Origin: Aquabacterium humicola
GTDB taxonomy: Bacteria > Pseudomonadota > Gammaproteobacteria > Burkholderiales > Burkholderiaceae_C
Direction: 5' to 3'
Length of the DNA stretch: 64,000 nt
Assembly (NCBI RefSeq): GCF_030167915.1
Contig: NZ_JARGNB010000011.1
Coordinates: 1 to 64,000 of the forward strand
Positions 58,822 to 64,000 of the stretch are shown piece by piece (positions within the stretch are counted from its first letter, which is position 1; each line of letters opens with the position of its first letter). The position numbers and the translations under genes are program-made. The notes below the pieces were generated by a model. It was not told the origin of the DNA and made no database searches. It was given only the letters and a program-made list of their open reading frames with translations.

Positions 58822-59819
58822 TGGCCAAGTTCAACGATTCCGTCGCCGTGGCGGACCGCAGCGACGAGGCCGTGCGCGGCGGCGTGCATGCCGAGGCCGC
58901 ATCGGGCCCGAGCCCCGGCGCGAACGGCACGCGCCATGAACCGCCGCGCTCCAGCGGCAGCCTGCACGACCGCGCCATCGGCGACATCCTGCGCGAGGTC
59001 GGCAAGCTCAAGGCCGAGCAGGTCGACGAAGTGCTCGCGCACCAGCGCAGCCATGGCGTGCGCTTCGGCGAATCGGCGATCGCGCTGGGCTATGCCAGCA
59101 GCGACGACGTGCTGTTCGCGCTGGCCCAGCAGTTCCACTACCCGTATGCGCCGCAGGAACAGGCCAATGCCTGCCCCGAGCTGGTCGCGCTGAACCGGCC
59201 CTTCAGCCACCAGGCGGAGGCCTTCCGTGCGATCCGCAGCCAGCTGATCATGCGCATGGCCGCGCCGCCCGCCACCGGTGCGACCGGCGCCACGCTGCGG
59301 CGCGCGCTGGCGGTCGTCAGCCCCGATACCGGCGACGGCAAGACCTTCTTCTCGGCCAACCTCGCGGTGGCGCTGGCGCAGCTGGGCGAACGCACGCTGC
59401 TGGTCGATGCCGATCTGCGCGGCCCGCGCCTGCACGAGGTCTTCGGCATGCCCAACAACGCCGGGCTGTCCGGCATCCTGTCCGGCCGCAGCGAGGCGCA
59501 GGTGATCCAGCAGGTGGCCGCGGTGCCCTCGCTGTACGTGCTGCCCGTCGGCGTGACGCCGCCGAACCCGCTCGAGCTGGTCGAGCGCCCGGCCTTCGGC
59601 CTGTTGATGCGCGAGCTGCTGGCGCGTTTCGACCACGTGGTCGTCGACACGCCGGCGGCAATCTACGGCGCCGACTCCTACGTCATCGCCGCGCGCTGCG
59701 GCGCCGCGCTGGTCGTCGCGCGGCGCCACGCGTCGCGCATCGGCGCGCTGCGGGAGCTGTCGGCCGTGCTGTCGGAGAGCCCCGCCCGGCTGGTCGGGGT
59801 GGTGCTGAACGAGTTTTGA
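58821..59819 (+). CDS. epsG: polysaccharide co-polymerase tyrosine kinase (EpsG family)
   Basis: 332-aa cytoplasmic BY-kinase. An N-terminal GspE/MshE-like segment (residues 50-115, DILREVGKLKAEQVDEVLA) precedes the kinase domain. Walker A is SPDTGDGKTFFSANLA, Walker A' is LLVDADLRGPRL and Walker B is VVVDTPA. The protein ends at VVLNEF without the tyrosine cluster that classical Wzc kinases autophosphorylate, as in other EpsG proteins. Confidence 0.9.
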   Translation: MAKFNDSVAVADRSDEAVRGGVHAEAASGPSPGANGTRHEPPRSSGSLHDRAIGDILREVGKLKAEQVDEVLAHQRSHGVRFGESAIALGYASSDDVLFALAQQFHYPYAPQEQANACPELVALNRPFSHQAEAFRAIRSQLIMRMAAPPATGATGATLRRALAVVSPDTGDGKTFFSANLAVALAQLGERTLLVDADLRGPRLHEVFGMPNNAGLSGILSGRSEAQVIQQVAAVPSLYVLPVGVTPPNPLELVERPAFGLLMRELLARFDHVVVDTPAAIYGADSYVIAARCGAALVVARRHASRIGALRELSAVLSESPARLVGVVLNEF

Positions 59820-59851
59820 CGCGTTGTCCCCGCGTTGCCCACGCGTTGTCC
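59819..59851 (+). repeat. three 11-bp direct repeats before xrtB
   Basis: ACGCGTTGTCC (59819), CCGCGTTGCCC (59830) and ACGCGTTGTCC (59841) follow with an exact 11-bp period in the epsG-xrtB gap. They would line up on one face of the helix. The first unit starts in the epsG stop codon. Confidence 0.6.
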
Positions 59852-59874
59852 ATCGGCGAGCAGTTGGCGCAGCG

Positions 59875-60780
59875 ATGAACTTCACCGAACGATGGCGTCC
59901 GACCGCGCTCGACCCGGCGCTGGCGAGCTACGCGCTGGTCGCCGCGGGGCTCGCGGCGCTGTTCGGCCCGACGGTCTACGATCTGGCGACCACCGTGTGG
60001 TCGACCGACGAGCAGGGCCATGGCCCGATCGTGCTCGGCGTCGTGCTGTGGCTGCTGGTGCGCAACTGGCGCGCCATGCTGGCCGTGCGCAGCGGGCCTT
60101 CCGCCGCCGGCTGGCCGCTGCTGGCCATCGGCCTTGCCTGCTATCTGCTGGGCCGCTCCCAGCAGATCCTGCTGTTCGAGGTCGGCGCCGTGCTGCCGGT
60201 GGTGATCGGCCTCGGGCTGCTGCTGTTCGGCGCGGCGGCGGTGAAGCGGCAGTGGTTCGCGCTGTTCTTCCTGCTGTTCCTGATGCCCCTGCCGGGCCTC
60301 GTCGTCGAGACGCTGACGATGCCGATGAAGATGGCCGTGTCGGTGGCCGCCGAGCAGGTGCTGTTCTGGCTCGGCTACCCCATCAGCCGCAGCGGCGTGA
60401 TCCTGCAGATCGGCCAGTACCAGCTGCTGGTCGCCGATGCCTGCGCCGGGCTGCACACGCTGTTCACGCTGGAGGCGCTGGGGCTGCTGTACCTGAACAT
60501 CGTGCGGCGGAACTCGGCCGCCCGCAACGTGGTGCTCGCGGTGCTGATCGTGCCGATCTCGTTCGGCGCCAATACGATCCGCGTCATCACGCTGGCGCTG
60601 ATCACCTACTACTTCGGCGACGAAGCGGGGCAGGGCTTCCTGCATGGCTTCGCCGGCATCGTGCTGTTCGTCAGCGCGCTGCTGCTGATCATCGGCGTCG
60701 ATTCGCTGCTGCACCTGGGGTTCAAGGTGAAGCGCGAGGAGCCGGTGGCGCCACCGTCTGCAACGGGGGCCGCATCGTGA
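59875..60780 (+). CDS. xrtB: exosortase B
   Basis: 301-aa membrane protease/transpeptidase with about eight helices. Catalytic residues of the family are intact: Cys190 in VADACAGLHTLFTLEA, Arg236 in FGANTIRV and His257 in GFLHGFAG. Exosortases cut PEP-CTERM tails and probably transfer the protein to an envelope partner. The cluster context (epsDEFG upstream, epsI downstream) is that of XrtB/EpsH. PEP-CTERM candidates are at 33976 and 42616. Start ATG 59875. Its stop overlaps an in-frame GTG of the next frame. Confidence 0.93.
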   Translation: MNFTERWRPTALDPALASYALVAAGLAALFGPTVYDLATTVWSTDEQGHGPIVLGVVLWLLVRNWRAMLAVRSGPSAAGWPLLAIGLACYLLGRSQQILLFEVGAVLPVVIGLGLLLFGAAAVKRQWFALFFLLFLMPLPGLVVETLTMPMKMAVSVAAEQVLFWLGYPISRSGVILQIGQYQLLVADACAGLHTLFTLEALGLLYLNIVRRNSAARNVVLAVLIVPISFGANTIRVITLALITYYFGDEAGQGFLHGFAGIVLFVSALLLIIGVDSLLHLGFKVKREEPVAPPSATGAAS

Positions 60781-60811
60781 AGCCCCCCGTCGACGCCGCA
60801 GCGGGCCGAGC

Positions 60812-60884
60812 GCCGGGCCGCCCCAAGCCGGCCCGCGATCCCCTCGGGGGATCGGCCGACGTACTCGTCGGACGAGGGGCCGAC
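60812..60884 (+). repeat. divergent interspersed-repeat copy (D) at the epsI start
   Basis: The first 17 bp (GCCGGGCCGCCCCAAG and preceding base) and a CCCCTCGGGGG core match the repeat family at 43207; the rest has diverged and holds hairpins GATCCCC/GGGGATC and CGACGTACTCGTCG-like stems. It separates the xrtB stop from the chosen epsI start. Confidence 0.6.
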
Positions 60885-61583
60885 ATGCCCCCGCCGCTGT
60901 CGCGCCGGCGCGCGTTGCTGCTGGGCGGACTGCTGGCCGGCACCGCTGCGCTGGCGCTGCCGCTGAAGCCCGAGCGGCTGCTGGCCGCCGACGTGCCGCG
61001 CATCGACCTCGACGCGCTGGTGCCGCGCCGCTTCGGCGCGTGGCGCGTCGACACCTCCCTCGTGCCGCTGCAGCCCAGCCCCGACGTGTTGCAGAAGATC
61101 GAGGCGATCTACGACGCGACGCTGGCGCGCACCTACATCGATACCCGCGGCCGGCGCGTGATGCTGTCGATCGCCTACGGCGGCGACCAGACCGGCCGCC
61201 TGCGCGCGCATCGGCCCGAGTCGTGCTACTCGGCGCAGGGCTTCGCGGTGCGCAAGCTGCGCGACGAGGTGCTGCACGTCGGCACGCACGCGGTGCCGAT
61301 GTCCCGGCTGAACGCGAAGCTCGGCACGCGCAGCGAGCCGATCAGCTACTGGATCCGCGTCGGCAGCCGCGCGGTGAGCGGCCAGATCGGCCAGCGCCTC
61401 GCGCAACTGCGCTACGGCCTGACGGGCGACGTGCCCGACGGGCTGATCTTCCGCATGTCGTCGATCGAGCGCCAGCCCGAAGTGGCCTTCCAGCTGCACG
61501 ATGCCTTCGTGGCGGACCTGCTCGGCGTGCTCGACACGGCATCGATCGAGCGGCTGATCGGCCGCCCGTCTGCCGCGGCGTGA
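60885..61583 (+). CDS. epsI: exosortase-associated protein EpsI
   Basis: 232-aa secreted protein. The leader LSRRRALLLGGLLAGTAALA is twin-arginine-like. The mature part carries DLDALVPRRFGAWRVD and RLRAHRPESCYSAQGF, the EpsI signature with a conserved Cys. EpsI proteins accompany exosortases; their role is unknown. ATG 60885 with GAGGGG upstream is preferred. A GTG at 60777 overlapping the xrtB stop is in frame and would add 36 residues encoded by repeat DNA. Confidence 0.88.
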   Translation: MPPPLSRRRALLLGGLLAGTAALALPLKPERLLAADVPRIDLDALVPRRFGAWRVDTSLVPLQPSPDVLQKIEAIYDATLARTYIDTRGRRVMLSIAYGGDQTGRLRAHRPESCYSAQGFAVRKLRDEVLHVGTHAVPMSRLNAKLGTRSEPISYWIRVGSRAVSGQIGQRLAQLRYGLTGDVPDGLIFRMSSIERQPEVAFQLHDAFVADLLGVLDTASIERLIGRPSAAA

Positions 61584-61585
61584 GG

Positions 61586-63112
61586 ATGCCGGTGAACACG
61601 GACGGCCGCATGCCCAGCGTCCGCGCCTTCCGCGCGAGCGCGCTGCACTACGCGTTCGGGCGCCTGCTCAACGCGGCGCTGTCGCTGTCGATCTTCGTCG
61701 CGCTGGCGCGCTGGCTGCCGGCGGCGGACTACGCCGCCTATGTCGTCGCCGTCGCGTTGATGGAGATCCTGCTGGTCGCCGCCAACCTCGGCATGGACTG
61801 GGTCACCGCGATCGAGATCCCGAAGCTGGCGCAGCGGGCGCCGACGGGCGTGCTGGCCGGCTTCATCCGGCGCTGCGTCGGCGTGCAGGCCCTGGCGCTG
61901 GTGCTGGTGGCGGTGCTGCTGGCGGCGGTGGCTGGCGTTGTGGCGCCGCTGCTCGGCCAACCGCTGCTCGACGGACTGCTGGGCTGGAGCGCGGCCCTGC
62001 TGTGCGTCGAGGGCCTGAGCCGCGTGCTGCGCGACCAGGTGCTGTCGAGCCTGCTGCTGCAGTGGGCGTCGCAGGCGGCGCAGACCTTGCGCAACCTCGC
62101 GATGCTGGCCGCGCTGGCGCTGCTGGCGGTCAGCGGCGGGCTGCACGTGCGGCAGGTCGTGCAGGCCGAGCTCGCCGCCAGTGCCGGCAGCCTGCTCCTC
62201 GGTGCCGCGCTGCTGCTGCGCGAGCTGCGCCGGCGCGCGCGGCAGGACGGGCCGTCGGTGCCGTCGGCGCCGGTGGTGGCTCCTTCGCTGTGGTCGCTGC
62301 GCGCTCTGGCGGCGAATGCGTGGATCGCGTCGCTGGCCTCGCTGCTGTGGGGCGGGCAGATGATCGTGCTGATCGTCTCGCGCACGCTGGGCGCGGAAGG
62401 GGCGGGCCTCGTGGGCTTCGGCCGCAACCTGGCCGAGCAGGTGCGCAAGCTGATGCCGCTGGAGTTCCTGTTCAACCTGGTGCGCACCTTCCTGGTGACG
62501 CGCCATGACACCGAGCGTGATGCGCAGCGCCTGCTCGCGCGCATCGCGCTGTTCGTCAAGGCCAACCTCTTGTTCGTGCTGCCGGTGCTGCTGTGCGCCG
62601 TGCTCTACGGCGCCGAGATCGCCGGCCTGGCCAGCGGCGGCCGCTACCGCGAGGCGCACTGGATCGTCGTCGGCTGGCTGTGCTGGGTCGTGGTGTGGTC
62701 GCACCACCGCCTGGCCGAGGCGCTGGCGCACCTGCTCGGCCGATCGGCCGAGATCGGCCGCAGCAGCCTGGCGCTGGCGGCGATGCCGCTGGCCTACCTG
62801 ATGCTGCTGCCGATGGGCGGCCTGCCGGCGCTGTTCGTGCTGCTGGTGCTGACGGAGCTGGCCTACATCGCCGTTGTGATCGGCCGCTCGGCCGGCGCGC
62901 TCGGCTACCCGTGGCGCGCGCTGGCGCTGCCGAAGGTGATCGGCGGCTTCCTGCTGGCCTGGCTGGTCGCGCTGGCGCTGCATGAAGGCTGGCCGAGCCT
63001 GCCGGCGCTGGCCGGCGTGCTGCTGGCGGTGATGCTGTTCGCCGTGGCCATGCTCGGGCTGCGGCCGCTCAGCGCGCATGAGCGGCGCTGGCTCGTCGGA
63101 GACTCGGCATGA
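61586..63112 (+). CDS. polysaccharide flippase (Wzx-like)
   Basis: 508-aa integral membrane protein with 12 or more helices, of the oligosaccharide flippase/MOP superfamily. N-terminal YAFGRLLNAALSLSIFVALARWLPA and the later LGAEGAGLVGFGRNLAEQVRKL are typical. It would move lipid-linked repeat units across the inner membrane. ATG at 61586 has TGAGG just before it; a second ATG is at 61610. The stop overlaps the next start (ATGA). Confidence 0.85.
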   Translation: MPVNTDGRMPSVRAFRASALHYAFGRLLNAALSLSIFVALARWLPAADYAAYVVAVALMEILLVAANLGMDWVTAIEIPKLAQRAPTGVLAGFIRRCVGVQALALVLVAVLLAAVAGVVAPLLGQPLLDGLLGWSAALLCVEGLSRVLRDQVLSSLLLQWASQAAQTLRNLAMLAALALLAVSGGLHVRQVVQAELAASAGSLLLGAALLLRELRRRARQDGPSVPSAPVVAPSLWSLRALAANAWIASLASLLWGGQMIVLIVSRTLGAEGAGLVGFGRNLAEQVRKLMPLEFLFNLVRTFLVTRHDTERDAQRLLARIALFVKANLLFVLPVLLCAVLYGAEIAGLASGGRYREAHWIVVGWLCWVVVWSHHRLAEALAHLLGRSAEIGRSSLALAAMPLAYLMLLPMGGLPALFVLLVLTELAYIAVVIGRSAGALGYPWRALALPKVIGGFLLAWLVALALHEGWPSLPALAGVLLAVMLFAVAMLGLRPLSAHERRWLVGDSA

Positions 63113-64000
63113 GCCCGAACGGCGGCTTCGCCTGGGCCGGCGCGCGCGGCCCCGGCCGCTCGGGTCTCGCGGTGGCGCTGCTCGGCGGCGCCGCGCTGCT
63201 GCTCACGCTGCTGTTCGCGTTGATGATCGGCGTCTCGGCCTGGCTGCCGATGCTGCTGCTGATCGCGCTGCCGCTGACCGGGGCGCTGGTGTGGATCGGG
63301 CTCGGCGAACCGTCGCCGGCGCTGATGCGTGCCGTGCTGGTGGCCGGGGCGCTGCTGGTGATCTCCGCGCCGGCGCTGATGCAGGCGCGGCTGCCGCTGG
63401 GCTATGTGTTCGAGCTGCTGCTGTTCACCTGGCTGGCCGGCGCGCTGGTGCAGGCCCGGCGGGCGATGCGGTCCGACCCGGCGCTGCGCTGGCTCGCGGC
63501 GCTGTTCGGCCTCTATCTGCTGCTGTCGATCGCCAGCAGCGTGCTGGGACGCTCCCAGCCGATGGCCGCGGCCTGGCAGTTCCAGTACAACCTGAAGTGG
63601 GCGGCCATGTTCCTCGTCGGCATGCTGCTGGTGTGGGACGTGAAGACCGAGCGCGTGCTGCACGGCCTGCTGGCGCTGCTGTGGCTGCCGCTGGCCGCGG
63701 CCGCGCTGCTGGAGCTGGCCGCGCCGGGCCTGCACCACCGCCTGTTCGGTCCCTACGTCGACTGGACGCCCAATCCGCTGCTGGGCGGGTTGCCGCGCCT
63801 GCGCGGCCCCTTCCTGCATTCGGGCTACCTGGCGCTGACGGCGGCCGCCTTTGCCTGGTGCTGCGTGGTGCTGGCGGTCTCGACGAAGCGCTGGCGCTGG
63901 GGCCTGCTCGCGCTGCCCTACCTCGCGCTGCTGCTGGCCAGCGGCCAGCGCCAGGAGTGCGCCGGCTTCGCGCTGGCGCTGGCCGGCCTGGCGGTGCTGA
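63109..64000 (+). CDS. O-antigen ligase/polymerase-like membrane protein (partial)
   Basis: Starts at the ATG overlapping the flippase stop and stays open for 297 codons to the window edge, so the 3' end is missing. At least eight hydrophobic segments are visible. The segment LRGPFLHSGYLALTAAAFAW followed by a membrane span and LLASGQRQEC resembles the periplasmic loop of O-antigen ligase/Wzy-type proteins (usually G-x-F-x-H-x-N-x-L and S/G-x-R-x). It is probably the polymerase or ligase of this polysaccharide pathway. Confidence 0.7.
   Translation, partial: MSPNGGFAWAGARGPGRSGLAVALLGGAALLLTLLFALMIGVSAWLPMLLLIALPLTGALVWIGLGEPSPALMRAVLVAGALLVISAPALMQARLPLGYVFELLLFTWLAGALVQARRAMRSDPALRWLAALFGLYLLLSIASSVLGRSQPMAAAWQFQYNLKWAAMFLVGMLLVWDVKTERVLHGLLALLWLPLAAAALLELAAPGLHHRLFGPYVDWTPNPLLGGLPRLRGPFLHSGYLALTAAAFAWCCVVLAVSTKRWRWGLLALPYLALLLASGQRQECAGFALALAGLAVL

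Overview
The window is about 70% G+C and reads as a chromosomal segment of a Burkholderiales beta-proteobacterium from the Rubrivivax/Leptothrix/Aquincola/Methylibium neighbourhood. This placement is inferred from gene content: hisI-hisE-DUF4870-HIT-tatABC, petABC-sspA-sspB, DciA/M23/secA, an XrtB exosortase with an Eps-type polysaccharide cluster, PEP-CTERM proteins and short hairpin-rich interspersed repeats. Almost all DNA is coding. Because of the base composition, many real genes carry long spurious open frames on the opposite strand, and these were left out.

Layout. 0.2-4.9 kb: OmpR-type response regulator, Asp-box lipoprotein, DUF815 ATPase overlapping a MutT-like Nudix hydrolase. 4.9-7.2 kb: SPFH protein, tiny membrane protein, ribbon-helix-helix regulator and a PEP-mutase-family enzyme in one direction. 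7.2-8.8 kb: a glucosyl-3-phosphoglycerate-synthase-like enzyme fused to a HAD domain whose catalytic residues are altered. 8.7-14.5 kb: a second SPFH gene with an SH3-like partner, divergent from a response regulator/histidine kinase pair. 14.5-17.7 kb: hisI, hisE, DUF4870, HIT, tatA, tatB, tatC, followed by three 86-bp tandem repeats. 18-24 kb: DegQ/HtrA protease, Nif3, PdxA, DUF1631, MscL. 24-28.2 kb: cytochrome bc1 complex (petABC), sspA, sspB, then tRNA-Thr. 28.4-33.7 kb: RTX/DUF4214 protein, DciA, M23 peptidase, secA with a structured leader. 34-43.2 kb: two PEP-CTERM proteins, each beside an S8 protease, bracketing argJ. 43.4-49.9 kb: MFS transporter and the ugpB-A-E-C-Q glycerol-3-phosphate uptake operon. 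50-55.4 kb: DUF3683 FAD/Fe-S oxidoreductase, DUF971, ubiE. 55.4-64 kb: epsD-E-F-G, xrtB, epsI, flippase and a ligase/polymerase that runs off the window.

How parts fit together. The Rieske protein has a twin-arginine leader and EpsI a twin-arginine-like one, so the tatABC genes serve substrates encoded here. XrtB is the probable processing enzyme for the two PEP-CTERM proteins, and the eps genes make and export the associated polysaccharide. Non-coding features worth attention are the secA leader (a Shine-Dalgarno-led mini-ORF inside a long stem, with no Shine-Dalgarno at secA itself), the stable-hairpin array after tatC, a 144-bp/60-bp mobile-looking repeat family, an operator-like palindrome ahead of the SPFH/RHH operon, and two genes whose -10-like box sits six bases before the start codon.
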